From contig NZ_JACAPG010000021.1 in NCBI RefSeq assembly GCF_013385825.1, positions 1 through 64,000 on the forward strand: a stretch of DNA of 64,000 bases, written 5' to 3'. Origin of the DNA: Pseudomonas reactans. GTDB lineage: Bacteria > Pseudomonadota > Gammaproteobacteria > Pseudomonadales > Pseudomonadaceae. The position numbers and the translations under genes are program-made. Of the stretch, positions 9,187 through 17,530 are shown piece after piece (position 1 is the stretch's first letter; every line of letters starts with the position of its first letter). Under the pieces are notes generated by a model, which was given only the letters and a program-made list of their open reading frames with translations, was not told the DNA's origin and ran no database searches.

Positions 9187-9275
9187 TGTGGGCGCTGGCT
9201 TGCCTGCGATAGCGGTGGCTCAGCAACCCATAGGCTGCCTGGCAGAATGCTATCGCAGGCAAGCCAGCTCCCACA
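9187..9275. repeat. REP-type inverted repeat downstream of cysE
   Basis: Long inverted arms (9187-9213 and 9249-9275) begin TGTGGG and end CCCACA, with the core GCTGGCTTGCCTGCGATAGC. This is a third REP sequence class in the window, different from the GAGCGAGCTTGCTCGCG and GCCGGCTTGCCGGC classes. It may act as an mRNA 3' end for trmJ-cysE. Confidence 0.85.
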
Positions 9276-9370
9276 TTTGATCTCCATTGGTCTTGAGGTC
9301 GGGCCTTGGCCCGGTTCCTGCTGTTCGTCTCCACCCCATCCTGCTATGATTCGCGCGCCCTTTTTACGGG

Positions 9371-9429
9371 TAATCCTGACTAAAGTACTAGGTCTTATAG
9401 TTGACTTAAATACTCGGGAATCGCATACT
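9371..9429 (+). promoter_or_regulatory. iscR promoter with two IscR type 1-like sites
   Basis: A -35 TTGACT (9401-9406) and -10 CATACT (9424-9429) are separated by 17 bp. The segment 9397-9421 (ATAGTTGACTTAAATACTCG) closely resembles the Fe-S-IscR type 1 operator of the enterobacterial isc promoter. A second, similar half-site pattern (CCTGACTAAAGTACTAGG) lies at 9375-9392. Holo-IscR binding there would repress the operon when Fe-S clusters are plentiful. Site assignment is by eye. Confidence 0.8.
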
Positions 9430-9462
9430 TGCCCCCATTCTGAAACACCTTGGTACTTGTCC

Positions 9463-9954
9463 ATGAGACTGACTACAAAAGGCCGATACGCGGTGACTGC
9501 CATGCTCGACCTGGCTTTGCACGCGCAAACTGGGCCGGTGTCCCTGGCCGATATCTCCGAGCGCCAAGGCATTTCCCTGTCCTATCTCGAGCAACTGTTC
9601 GCCAAGCTGCGCCGTAGCAACCTGGTTTCCAGTGTGCGCGGGCCGGGTGGCGGCTATCAGTTGTCCCGCGATATGCAGGGTATCCAAGTGGCTCAGGTGA
9701 TCGACGCGGTCAACGAATCCGTCGACGCCACCAAATGCCAGGGCCTGGGTGACTGCCACGCCGGCGACACCTGCCTGACACACCACTTGTGGTGTGACCT
9801 GAGCCTGCAGATCCATGAGTTTTTGAGTGGTATCAGCTTGGCTGATCTTGTGACTCGCCGTGAGGTGCAAGAAGTAGCCCAGCGTCAGGACCAGCGCCGT
9901 TGCAACACCAAGGCGCCGCGTCTGGACAAGATCGAAGCGTCCGCCGTCGAGTGA
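9463..9954 (+). CDS. iscR: Fe-S cluster-sensing transcriptional regulator IscR
   Basis: The 163-residue Rrf2-family regulator has an N-terminal winged helix (MRLTTKGRYAVTAMLDLAL, with the recognition segment SLSYLEQLFAKLRRSNLV) and three cluster-ligand cysteines, C92, C98 and C104, with His107. The ATG at 9463 matches the invariant MRLT start; longer upstream extensions are rejected because they run through the promoter. It auto-represses the isc operon in its [2Fe-2S] form and is first gene of iscR-iscS-iscU-iscA-hscB-hscA-fdx-iscX. Confidence 0.97.
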   Translation: MRLTTKGRYAVTAMLDLALHAQTGPVSLADISERQGISLSYLEQLFAKLRRSNLVSSVRGPGGGYQLSRDMQGIQVAQVIDAVNESVDATKCQGLGDCHAGDTCLTHHLWCDLSLQIHEFLSGISLADLVTRREVQEVAQRQDQRRCNTKAPRLDKIEASAVE

Positions 9955-10004
9955 CAGCCGAAGAGCTAACGGCACGCCAGCCAGCCTGATTTAGGAGAAA
10001 GTCC

Positions 10005-11219
10005 ATGAAATTGCCGATTTACCTTGATTACTCAGCGACCACCCCGGTTGATCCGCGTGTCGCGCAAAAGATGAGCGAATGCCTGCTGGTTGACGGAAAC
10101 TTCGGCAACCCGGCGTCCCGTTCCCACGTATTCGGCTGGAAAGCCGAGGAAGCGGTCGAGAACGCTCGTCGCCAAGTCGCTGACCTGGTCAACGCCGACC
10201 CACGCGAAATCGTCTGGACCTCCGGTGCCACCGAGTCCGACAACCTGGCAATCAAGGGTGCGGCGCATTTCTACGCGACCAAAGGCAAGCACCTGATCAC
10301 CACCAAGATTGAGCACAAGGCTGTCCTCGACACCATGCGCCAACTGGAGCGTGAAGGTTTCGAGGTCACCTACCTCGAGCCAACCACCGACGGTATCGTC
10401 ACTCCGGCCATGATCGAAGCGGCCCTGCGTGAAGACACAATCCTGGTTTCCGTGATCCACGTGAACAACGAAATCGGCACCATCAACGACATCGCGGCCA
10501 TCGGCGAACTGACTCGCTCGAAGGGCATTCTGCTGCACGTCGACGCCGCTCAGTCCACCGGCAAGGTCGATATCGACCTGTCGAAGCTGAAAGTCGACCT
10601 GATGTCGTTCTCTGCCCACAAGACCTACGGCCCTAAAGGCATCGGCGCCCTCTACGTGAGCCGCAAGCCACGTGTGCGCATCGAAGCCACCATGCACGGC
10701 GGCGGTCACGAGCGCGGCATGCGTTCGGGCACCCTGGCCACCCACCAGATCGTCGGCATGGGCGAAGCCTTCCGTGTGGCCAAGGAAGACATGGCTGCCG
10801 AAAACATTCGTATCAAGGCCCTCAGCGACCGCTTCTACAAGCAGGTTGAAGGCCTTGAAGAGCTGTACATCAACGGCAGCATGACCGCCCGTGTACCGCA
10901 CAACCTGAATTTGAGCTTCAACTACGTTGAAGGCGAGTCGCTGATCATGGCGCTCAAGGACCTGGCGGTTTCGTCTGGTTCGGCCTGCACCTCGGCGTCC
11001 CTTGAGCCTTCGTACGTACTGCGCGCCCTGGGCCGCAACGACGAACTGGCGCATAGCTCGATCCGCTTTACGTTCGGCCGCTTCACCACCGAAGAACAAG
11101 TCGACTACGCCGCGCAAAAAGTCTGCGAAGCCGTCAACAAGCTGCGTGTTCTGTCGCCGCTATGGGACATGTACAAAGACGGCGTCGACATTTCCAAGAT
11201 CGAGTGGGCGGCACACTAA
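10005..11219 (+). CDS. iscS: Cysteine desulfurase IscS
   Basis: The 404-residue PLP enzyme takes sulfur from L-cysteine and passes it to IscU, and in other pathways to tRNA thiolation proteins. Visible features are the start MKLPIYLDYSATTPVDPRV, the HVNNEIGT block, the PLP lysine in SFSAHKTYGPKG and the active cysteine in the mobile loop SSGSACTSASLEP. The length equals that of E. coli IscS, and an AGGAGAAA ribosome-binding site precedes the ATG. Confidence 0.99.
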   Translation: MKLPIYLDYSATTPVDPRVAQKMSECLLVDGNFGNPASRSHVFGWKAEEAVENARRQVADLVNADPREIVWTSGATESDNLAIKGAAHFYATKGKHLITTKIEHKAVLDTMRQLEREGFEVTYLEPTTDGIVTPAMIEAALREDTILVSVIHVNNEIGTINDIAAIGELTRSKGILLHVDAAQSTGKVDIDLSKLKVDLMSFSAHKTYGPKGIGALYVSRKPRVRIEATMHGGGHERGMRSGTLATHQIVGMGEAFRVAKEDMAAENIRIKALSDRFYKQVEGLEELYINGSMTARVPHNLNLSFNYVEGESLIMALKDLAVSSGSACTSASLEPSYVLRALGRNDELAHSSIRFTFGRFTTEEQVDYAAQKVCEAVNKLRVLSPLWDMYKDGVDISKIEWAAH

Positions 11220-11242
11220 CTATAGAAGCCGCCACCCCAGCT

Positions 11243-11280
11243 CTGTAGGAACGTGGCGGAAAACGCAGGCGTTTCTACAG
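11243..11280 (+). other. iscS-iscU intercistronic hairpin
   Basis: CTGTAGGAACG pairs with CGTTTCTACAG (one G-T wobble) around a loop of about 16 nt. It lacks a T-run and resembles a half-REP palindrome. A structure here could set relative amounts of iscS and iscUA mRNA; that is inference. Confidence 0.5.
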
Positions 11281-11318
11281 GGTTCCAGAGCGGCCCTGAT
11301 GAGTGAGGATTCAGTACC

Positions 11319-11705
11319 ATGGCTTACAGCGAAAAGGTCATCGACCACTACGAAAACCCGCGTAACGTCGGCAAGATGGACGCGGAAGACCCAGATGTCG
11401 GCACCGGCATGGTCGGCGCCCCGGCGTGCGGCGATGTCATGCGCCTGCAGATCAAGGTCAACGACAACGGCGTTATCGAAGACGCCAAGTTCAAGACCTA
11501 CGGCTGCGGTTCGGCCATTGCCTCCAGCTCGCTGGCGACTGAATGGATGAAAGGCAAGACCCTGGATGAGGCTGTCACCATCAGCAACACCCAGCTGGCC
11601 GAAGAACTGGCCCTGCCGCCAGTGAAAATCCACTGCTCGGTACTCGCGGAAGACGCTATCAAGGCGGCCGTTCGTGACTACAAGCAGAAGAAAGGCTTGA
11701 TCTAA
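11319..11705 (+). CDS. iscU: Fe-S cluster assembly scaffold IscU
   Basis: The 128-residue scaffold assembles [2Fe-2S] clusters from IscS-derived sulfur. The three ligand cysteines C37 (APACGD), C63 (YGCGSA) and C106 (KIHCS), and Asp39, are all present. The LPPVKIHCS segment is the HscA recognition motif. The length is exactly typical. Confidence 0.99.
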   Translation: MAYSEKVIDHYENPRNVGKMDAEDPDVGTGMVGAPACGDVMRLQIKVNDNGVIEDAKFKTYGCGSAIASSSLATEWMKGKTLDEAVTISNTQLAEELALPPVKIHCSVLAEDAIKAAVRDYKQKKGLI

Positions 11706-11733
11706 GCATTTGGCGACGAGTAAGGAGTCAACG

Positions 11734-12057
11734 ATGGCTATCAGCATGACAGAAGCGGCTGCGCAGCACATTCGCCGCTCCCTGAATGGGCGCGGTAAAG
11801 GTGAGGGGATTCGTCTGGGTGTTCGCACCACAGGCTGTTCCGGCCTTGCCTACGTGCTGGAGTTTGTCGACGAGGTGGTTGCGGAAGACCAGGTGTTCGA
11901 AAGTCACGGCGAAAAAGTGATCATCGACCCTAAGAGCCTGACCTACCTGGACGGCACCGAGCTCGATTTCGTCAAGGAAGGGTTGAACGAAGGCTTCAAG
12001 TTCAACAACCCCAACGTACGCGGTGAATGTGGCTGCGGCGAAAGCTTCAACATCTGA
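11734..12057 (+). CDS. iscA: Iron-sulfur carrier protein IscA
   Basis: The 107-residue A-type carrier delivers Fe-S clusters to target proteins. The conserved cysteines C35 (TTGCSG) and C99/C101 (GECGCGESF) are present. I use the ATG at 11734, preceded by AAGGAG, instead of an upstream in-frame ATG that would add unrelated residues. It lies 28 bp after iscU. Confidence 0.98.
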   Translation: MAISMTEAAAQHIRRSLNGRGKGEGIRLGVRTTGCSGLAYVLEFVDEVVAEDQVFESHGEKVIIDPKSLTYLDGTELDFVKEGLNEGFKFNNPNVRGECGCGESFNI

Positions 12058-12065
12058 GGCTATTT

Positions 12066-12587
12066 GTGGGTACTCCTTGTCATTTCGCTTTATTCGAGCT
12101 GCAGCCGAGTTTTCGGCTGGACCTTGAGCAGCTTGCCACGCGCTACCGAGAATTGGCGCGTGGCGTGCATCCGGACCGCTTCGCTGACGCTTCCGAGCGT
12201 GAGCAACGCCTGGCGCTGGAGCGGTCAGCCAGCCTCAACGAAGCCTATCAGACCCTCAAAAACCCTCCGAAACGCGCGCGTTACTTGCTCGCGATGAACG
12301 GTGGGGAGTTGCCGTTGGAAGTTACGGTTCACGACCCGGACTTTCTGATGCAGCAGATGCAGTGGCGCGAGGAACTCGAGGACTTGCAGGACGAAGCCGA
12401 TCTGGCCGGCGTCGCAGTCTTCAAGCGTCGTCTGAAAATGGCCCAGGATGAGCTCAACGAAAGCTTCGCAGCTTGTTGGGATGATGCGGCGCAACGTGAA
12501 CAGGCCGAACGCCTGATGCGGCGCATGCAGTTCCTCGACAAGCTCACCTACGAAGTGCGCCAGCTAGAAGAGCGCCTCGACGATTAA
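12066..12587 (+). CDS. hscB: Fe-S assembly co-chaperone HscB
   Basis: The 173-residue J-domain protein presents IscU to HscA and stimulates its ATPase. The J domain has the HPD motif (GVHPDRFAD), and a C-terminal three-helix bundle binds IscU. The start is taken as GTG at 12066 (GTPCHFALFELQP), 8 bp after iscA; an upstream frame start would overlap iscA and is not conserved. Confidence 0.95.
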   Translation: MGTPCHFALFELQPSFRLDLEQLATRYRELARGVHPDRFADASEREQRLALERSASLNEAYQTLKNPPKRARYLLAMNGGELPLEVTVHDPDFLMQQMQWREELEDLQDEADLAGVAVFKRRLKMAQDELNESFAACWDDAAQREQAERLMRRMQFLDKLTYEVRQLEERLDD

Positions 12588-12640
12588 CCCAGTGTGCTGC
12601 CCGTGATGCACGCCTGATAGACAGATAAGACCTGATTACC

Positions 12641-14503
12641 ATGGCCCTACTGCAAATCGCCGAACCCGGCCAAAGCCCTCAACCGCACCAGCGTCGCCTG
12701 GCGGTCGGGATTGACCTGGGCACCACCAATTCCCTGGTTGCTGCCTTGCGCAGCGGCCTGTCCGAGCCGCTGCCCGACGCCGATGGCCAGGTGATCCTGC
12801 CGTCTGCCGTGCGCTATCACGCTGATCGCACCGAAGTCGGTGAGTCGGCCAAACTGGCGGCGTCTACCGATCCTTTGAATACCGTGCTGTCGGTCAAGCG
12901 CTTGATGGGTCGTGGTCTGTCCGACGTCAAGCAATTGGGTGACCAACTGCCGTACCGCTTTGTCGGCGGCGAATCCCATATGCCGTTCATCGACACCATC
13001 CAGGGCCCAAAAAGCCCCGTGGAAGTGTCGGCCGATATCCTCAAGGTGCTGCGCCAGCGCGCGGAAAAAACCCTGGGCGGCGAACTGGTCGGTGCAGTGA
13101 TCACCGTTCCGGCTTATTTCGATGACGCGCAGCGCCAAGCTACCAAGGATGCGGCAAAACTCGCCGGCCTGAACGTGCTGCGCCTGCTCAACGAGCCGAC
13201 TGCTGCGGCCGTGGCTTATGGCCTGGACCAGCACGCAGAAGGCCTGGTCGCTATTTATGACCTGGGCGGCGGCACCTTTGATATTTCGATCCTGCGCCTG
13301 ACCGGAGGTGTCTTCGAAGTGCTGGCCACCGGCGGCGACAGCGCCCTGGGCGGCGATGACTTCGATCACGCCATTGCGGGCTGGATCATCAGCAGCGCCG
13401 GCTTGTCGGCCGATCTGGATCCGGGCGCGCAGCGTAACCTGCTGCAAACCGCCTGCGCCGCCAAAGAAGCGCTGACTGACGCCGCATCCGTTGAAGTTTC
13501 CTACGGCACCTGGTCGGCCCAACTGACGCGCGAAGCCTTTGATGCGTTGATCGAGCCGATGGTTGCCCGCAGCCTGAAAGCCTGCCGCCGCGCCGTGCGT
13601 GATTCCGGTATCGAGCTGGAAGATGTCGGTGCCGTGGTCATGGTCGGCGGTTCCACTCGTGTGCCGCGTGTTCGTGAAGCTGTCGCCGAGGCCTTTGGTC
13701 GCCAGCCGCTGACTGAAATCGACCCGGATCAAGTGGTCGCCATCGGCGCCGCGATCCAGGCCGACACCCTGGCCGGCAACAAGCGCGACGGTGGCGAGCT
13801 GCTGCTGCTCGACGTGATTCCGTTGTCCCTGGGTCTGGAAACCATGGGCGGCTTGATGGAGAAGGTGATTCCACGCAACACCACCATTCCCGTCGCCCGC
13901 GCCCAGGACTTCACCACGTACAAAGATGGCCAGACGGCCATGATGATCCACGTGCTGCAAGGCGAGCGCGAGCTGATCAGCGACTGCCGCTCCCTGGCGC
14001 GTTTTGAACTGCGCGGCATCCCGGCGATGGTCGCGGGTGCGGCGAAGATCCGCGTGACCTTCCAGGTTGACGCCGATGGCCTGTTGAATGTGGCCGCGCG
14101 CGAGCTGGGCTCAGGCGTTGAGGCGAGCATCCAGGTCAAACCGTCCTACGGCCTGACCGACGGTGAAATCGCCAAGATGCTCAAGGACTCGTTCCAATAT
14201 GCCGGTGACGACAAGGTCGCCCGTGTATTGCGTGAGCAGCAAGTCGACGCCCAGCGCCTGCTCGAAGCGGTGCAGGGCGCGCTGGATGCTGACGGCGAGC
14301 GCCTGTTGGATGCCGAAGAGCGCATGGTCATTGACCTGCAAATGCAGGAGCTGGCCGAACTGATGAACGGCGACGATGGTTATGCCATCGAGCAACAGAC
14401 CAAGCGCCTGTCCCAAGTGACCGATGCCTTTGCCGCCCGTCGTATGGACCAGACGGTCAAAGCCGCCTTGGCGGGACGCAACCTGAATGAAATCGAGGAA
14501 TAA
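12641..14503 (+). CDS. hscA: Fe-S assembly chaperone HscA (Hsp70 family)
   Basis: The 620-residue specialised Hsp70 drives cluster transfer from IscU with ATP. The nucleotide-binding domain shows GIDLGTTNSLVA, NEPTAAAVAYGL and IYDLGGGTFDISIL, and the VMVGGSTRVPRVREAV adenosine motif. The substrate domain begins after about residue 385 (DVIPLSLGLETMGG). The length agrees with E. coli HscA (616). Confidence 0.98.
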   Translation: MALLQIAEPGQSPQPHQRRLAVGIDLGTTNSLVAALRSGLSEPLPDADGQVILPSAVRYHADRTEVGESAKLAASTDPLNTVLSVKRLMGRGLSDVKQLGDQLPYRFVGGESHMPFIDTIQGPKSPVEVSADILKVLRQRAEKTLGGELVGAVITVPAYFDDAQRQATKDAAKLAGLNVLRLLNEPTAAAVAYGLDQHAEGLVAIYDLGGGTFDISILRLTGGVFEVLATGGDSALGGDDFDHAIAGWIISSAGLSADLDPGAQRNLLQTACAAKEALTDAASVEVSYGTWSAQLTREAFDALIEPMVARSLKACRRAVRDSGIELEDVGAVVMVGGSTRVPRVREAVAEAFGRQPLTEIDPDQVVAIGAAIQADTLAGNKRDGGELLLLDVIPLSLGLETMGGLMEKVIPRNTTIPVARAQDFTTYKDGQTAMMIHVLQGERELISDCRSLARFELRGIPAMVAGAAKIRVTFQVDADGLLNVAARELGSGVEASIQVKPSYGLTDGEIAKMLKDSFQYAGDDKVARVLREQQVDAQRLLEAVQGALDADGERLLDAEERMVIDLQMQELAELMNGDDGYAIEQQTKRLSQVTDAFAARRMDQTVKAALAGRNLNEIEE

Positions 14504-14506
14504 TTA

Positions 14507-14848
14507 ATGCCGCAGGTCATTTTTCTGCCACACGCCGAGCATTGCCCGGACGGTATGGTCGTGGAGGCTGAGACCGGCAAGTCCATCCTCGAAGTTGCCC
14601 ATGACAACCACATCGAGATCGAAAGCGCCTGCGGCGGTGTGTGCGCTTGCACCACGTGCCATTGCGTCATCCGCGAGGGCTTCAACAGCCTTGAAGAGGC
14701 TGATGAGCTGGAAGAGGACTTTCTCGACCGCGCATGGGGCCTGGAGGCGACTTCGCGTCTAAGCTGTCAGGCAAAGGTCGGCACGGAAGACATCACTGTC
14801 GAAATTCCGAAATATTCCCTCAACCACGCCGCCGAAGCGCCGCATTGA
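14507..14848 (+). CDS. fdx: ISC-type [2Fe-2S] ferredoxin Fdx
   Basis: The 113-residue electron carrier supplies reducing power for cluster building. The four ligands match the adrenodoxin-like pattern: C42, C48 and C51 in ACGGVCACTTC and C87 in SRLSCQAKV. It starts 3 bp after hscA, which is standard in isc operons. Confidence 0.98.
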   Translation: MPQVIFLPHAEHCPDGMVVEAETGKSILEVAHDNHIEIESACGGVCACTTCHCVIREGFNSLEEADELEEDFLDRAWGLEATSRLSCQAKVGTEDITVEIPKYSLNHAAEAPH

Positions 14849-14862
14849 TTCAAGGAAGTGTC

Positions 14863-15063
14863 ATGAGTCTTAAATGGGTTGATGTGCAAGAGATCGCTAT
14901 CCTGTTGGCGGATGCCAACCCGGATCTGGATCCTTACTCCCTGAACTTTGTAGCTTTGCGTGACATGGTCATGGCGTTGCCGGGGTTCGAAGATGAGCGT
15001 GATCGCGGCGGTGAGAAGGTTCTGGAAGCTATCCAGACTGCCTGGAAAGAAGAACAGGACTGA
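14863..15063 (+). CDS. iscX: Fe-S cluster assembly protein IscX
   Basis: The 66-residue acidic protein (MSLKWVDVQEIAILLADANPD) binds IscS and modulates desulfuration; iron-donor roles have been proposed. The ATG at 14863 has an AAGGAAG ribosome-binding site; the longer frame upstream overlaps fdx and is not real. It is the last gene of the isc operon. Confidence 0.96.
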   Translation: MSLKWVDVQEIAILLADANPDLDPYSLNFVALRDMVMALPGFEDERDRGGEKVLEAIQTAWKEEQD

Positions 15064-15080
15064 CGCCTCCCTTTACGCAG

Positions 15081-15124
15081 TTAGGCAATACCCAATAACC
15101 CGCGTATAATTCGCGGGTTTAATT
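15081..15124 (+). promoter_or_regulatory. isc-operon end hairpin overlapping the ndk promoter
   Basis: AACCCGCG (15097-15104) and CGCGGGTT (15112-15119) form a stem followed by a T-rich stretch, like a terminator for iscX. The loop holds TATAAT (15105-15110), which with TTAGGC at 15081 (18-bp spacing) forms a good sigma-70 promoter for ndk. The same DNA thus seems to end one unit and start the next. Confidence 0.7.
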
Positions 15125-15155
15125 TTTCGTAAATTACCGTTTCTGGAGTTACACC

Positions 15156-15581
15156 ATGGCTGTTCAACGTACTTTCTCCATCATCAAGCCTGACGCTGTT
15201 GCAAAAAACGTCATCGGCGAGATCACCACTCGTTTCGAAAAAGCCGGCCTGAAGGTTGTAGCTTCGAAACTCAAGCAACTGTCCAAGGCTGAAGCTGAAG
15301 GCTTCTACGCTGAGCACAGCGCTCGTGGTTTCTTCGGCGACCTGGTTGCTTTCATGATCTCCGGTCCTGTTGTTGTTCAGGTTCTGGAAGGCGAAAACGC
15401 TATCGCTCTGAACCGTGAGCTGATGGGCGCTACCAACCCTAAAGAAGCTGCTGCCGGCACTATCCGTGCTGACTTCGCTGAATCCATCGACGCCAACGCT
15501 GTACACGGCTCGGACTCCGAAGCTGCTGCTGCTCGCGAAATCTCGTACTTTTTCGCTGCTACTGAAGTAACCGCTCGCTAA
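15156..15581 (+). CDS. ndk: Nucleoside diphosphate kinase
   Basis: The 141-residue enzyme balances NTP pools through a phospho-histidine. The motif NAVHGSDS carries active-site His117, and the N-terminal RTFSIIKPDAVAKN block is canonical. Codon use is strongly biased (for example GCT and CGT repeatedly), as expected for a highly expressed gene. Confidence 0.98.
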   Translation: MAVQRTFSIIKPDAVAKNVIGEITTRFEKAGLKVVASKLKQLSKAEAEGFYAEHSARGFFGDLVAFMISGPVVVQVLEGENAIALNRELMGATNPKEAAAGTIRADFAESIDANAVHGSDSEAAAAREISYFFAATEVTAR

Positions 15582-15610
15582 GCATCGGCTTAAAGAGTGA
15601 GGGTGAATCC

Positions 15611-16759
15611 ATGACTACATCGACTGTTAAAACCAACCTGCTGGGTCTGACCCAGCCGGAAATGGAGAAATTCTTCGACTCAATCGGGGAGAAGCGTTTC
15701 CGTGCCGGTCAGGTAATGAAATGGATTCACCACTTTGGCGTCGACGATTTCGACGCCATGACGAACGTCAGCAAGGCCCTGCGCGACAAGCTCAAGGCCA
15801 TTGCTGAGGTGCGTGGTCCCGAAGTGGTCAGCGAGGACATCTCCACCGACGGCACCCGTAAATGGGTGGTGCGCGTGGCGTCCGGCAGCTGCGTCGAGAC
15901 CGTGTACATTCCCCAGGGCAAGCGCGGCACCTTGTGCGTTTCGTCCCAGGCAGGCTGTGCCCTGGACTGCAGTTTCTGCTCCACCGGCAAGCAAGGCTTC
16001 AATAGCAACCTCACCGCCGCCGAAGTGATCGGCCAGGTGTGGATTGCCAACAAATCCTTTGGCAGCGTCCCGGCGACCGTCGACCGTGCCATCACCAACG
16101 TGGTGATGATGGGCATGGGTGAGCCGCTGCTGAACTTCGACAACGTCATTTCGGCCATGCGCCTGATGATGGACGACCTGGGCTACGGCATCTCCAAGCG
16201 CCGCGTGACCCTGTCGACGTCTGGCGTGGTACCGATGATCGATGAGCTGGCCAAGCACATCGACGTCTCCCTGGCGTTGTCGCTGCATGCACCGAATGAC
16301 GCATTGCGTAACCAATTGGTGCCAATCAACAAGAAGTATCCGCTTAAGATGCTGCTCGAATCTTGCCAGCGTTACATGGCGACCTTGGGCGAAAAACGCG
16401 TGTTGACCATTGAGTACACGATGCTCAAGGACATCAACGACAAGGTCGAACACGCGGTCGAGATGATCGAGTTGCTCAAGAACACCCCGTGCAAGATCAA
16501 CCTGATTCCGTTTAACCCGTTTCCACATTCTGGCTACGAGCGGCCGAGCAACAACGCCATCCGCCGTTTCCAGGATCAACTGCACCAGGCTGGCTACAAC
16601 GTGACCGTCCGCACCACGCGTGGTGAAGACATCGACGCCGCTTGTGGCCAATTGGTAGGGCAGGTGATGGACCGTACCCGCCGCAGCGAGCGTTATATCG
16701 CCGGACGCGAAGCGAAAGCCGCCGACGATTTACCGCTGATTGCTGTGAATCGAATCTGA
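15611..16759 (+). CDS. rlmN: Dual-specificity 23S rRNA/tRNA C2-adenosine methyltransferase RlmN
   Basis: The 382-residue radical-SAM enzyme methylates A2503 of 23S rRNA and A37 of some tRNAs. The [4Fe-4S] motif is C116-x3-C120-x2-C123 (GCALDCSFCSTG), the GMGEPLLNFDNV segment binds SAM, and the C-terminal region GEDIDAACGQL holds the methyl-carrying cysteine. Its Fe-S need fits the adjacent isc operon. Confidence 0.98.
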   Translation: MTTSTVKTNLLGLTQPEMEKFFDSIGEKRFRAGQVMKWIHHFGVDDFDAMTNVSKALRDKLKAIAEVRGPEVVSEDISTDGTRKWVVRVASGSCVETVYIPQGKRGTLCVSSQAGCALDCSFCSTGKQGFNSNLTAAEVIGQVWIANKSFGSVPATVDRAITNVVMMGMGEPLLNFDNVISAMRLMMDDLGYGISKRRVTLSTSGVVPMIDELAKHIDVSLALSLHAPNDALRNQLVPINKKYPLKMLLESCQRYMATLGEKRVLTIEYTMLKDINDKVEHAVEMIELLKNTPCKINLIPFNPFPHSGYERPSNNAIRRFQDQLHQAGYNVTVRTTRGEDIDAACGQLVGQVMDRTRRSERYIAGREAKAADDLPLIAVNRI

Positions 16760-16771
16760 GAGAGGATCTCT

Positions 16772-17530
16772 ATGCCCTTGCGCCTTGCGCTGCTTTTGCT
16801 TGTTACCGGTCTCGCGGCCGGTTGTGTTTCATCGGGTCATGAGAGCCCTTTGCAAACCGGTAAAGGCCGTGACGAGGCGCGGGTTGCCTATGTGCAACTG
16901 GGCTTGGGTTATCTGCAACAAGGCATGAGCGAGCAGGCCAAGGTGCCGCTGAAGAAGGCCCTGGAGCTGGACAGCGACGATGCCGACGCCAATGGCGCAC
17001 TGGCCCTGGTTTTCCAGGCCCAGGCCGAGCCTGAACTGGCCGAACAGTATTTCCATAAGGCACTGGCCTCCCGGCCTGCCGACCCGCGGCTGCTGAACAA
17101 TTACGGCAGCTTCCTGTTCGCGCAAAAACGTTATGACCAGGCCGCCCTTTATTTCCAGCAAGCCAGCGCCGATACCCTCTATCCTGAGCGTTCGCGGGTG
17201 TTCGAGAACCTTGGGGTGACCTCGATGCGCCTCGGTCAGCGCGACAGCGCCCGCCAGCAACTGGAAAAAGCCCTGCATTTGAACGGTCGCCAGCCTCGGG
17301 CGTTGCTCGAAATGGCTGAGTTATCCTTTGATGACAGGCATTATGTGCCGGCACGTGACTATTACGAGCGTTTTAGCCTGCTCAGCGGGCAAAATGCACG
17401 TAGTCTATTGCTCGGTGTGCGCCTGGCGACGGTTCATGAAGAACGCGACACGGCCGCACGTTTTGGCCAGCAACTCGAACGACTCTATCCCGGTACGCCG
17501 GAATATCAGCAATACCTGTCGGAGCAATGA
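16772..17530 (+). CDS. pilW: Type IV pilus biogenesis/stability lipoprotein PilW (PilF)
   Basis: The 252-residue outer-membrane lipoprotein has a signal peptide with lipobox LAAGC (Cys at about residue 18) followed by tandem TPR repeats (residues about 35-230), as in the pilotin that brings secretin PilQ to the outer membrane. It is located between rlmN and the rodZ-like gene and overlaps the latter by 4 bp (ATGA). Pseudomonas literature uses both pilF and pilW for this gene. Confidence 0.93.
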   Translation: MPLRLALLLLVTGLAAGCVSSGHESPLQTGKGRDEARVAYVQLGLGYLQQGMSEQAKVPLKKALELDSDDADANGALALVFQAQAEPELAEQYFHKALASRPADPRLLNNYGSFLFAQKRYDQAALYFQQASADTLYPERSRVFENLGVTSMRLGQRDSARQQLEKALHLNGRQPRALLEMAELSFDDRHYVPARDYYERFSLLSGQNARSLLLGVRLATVHEERDTAARFGQQLERLYPGTPEYQQYLSEQ

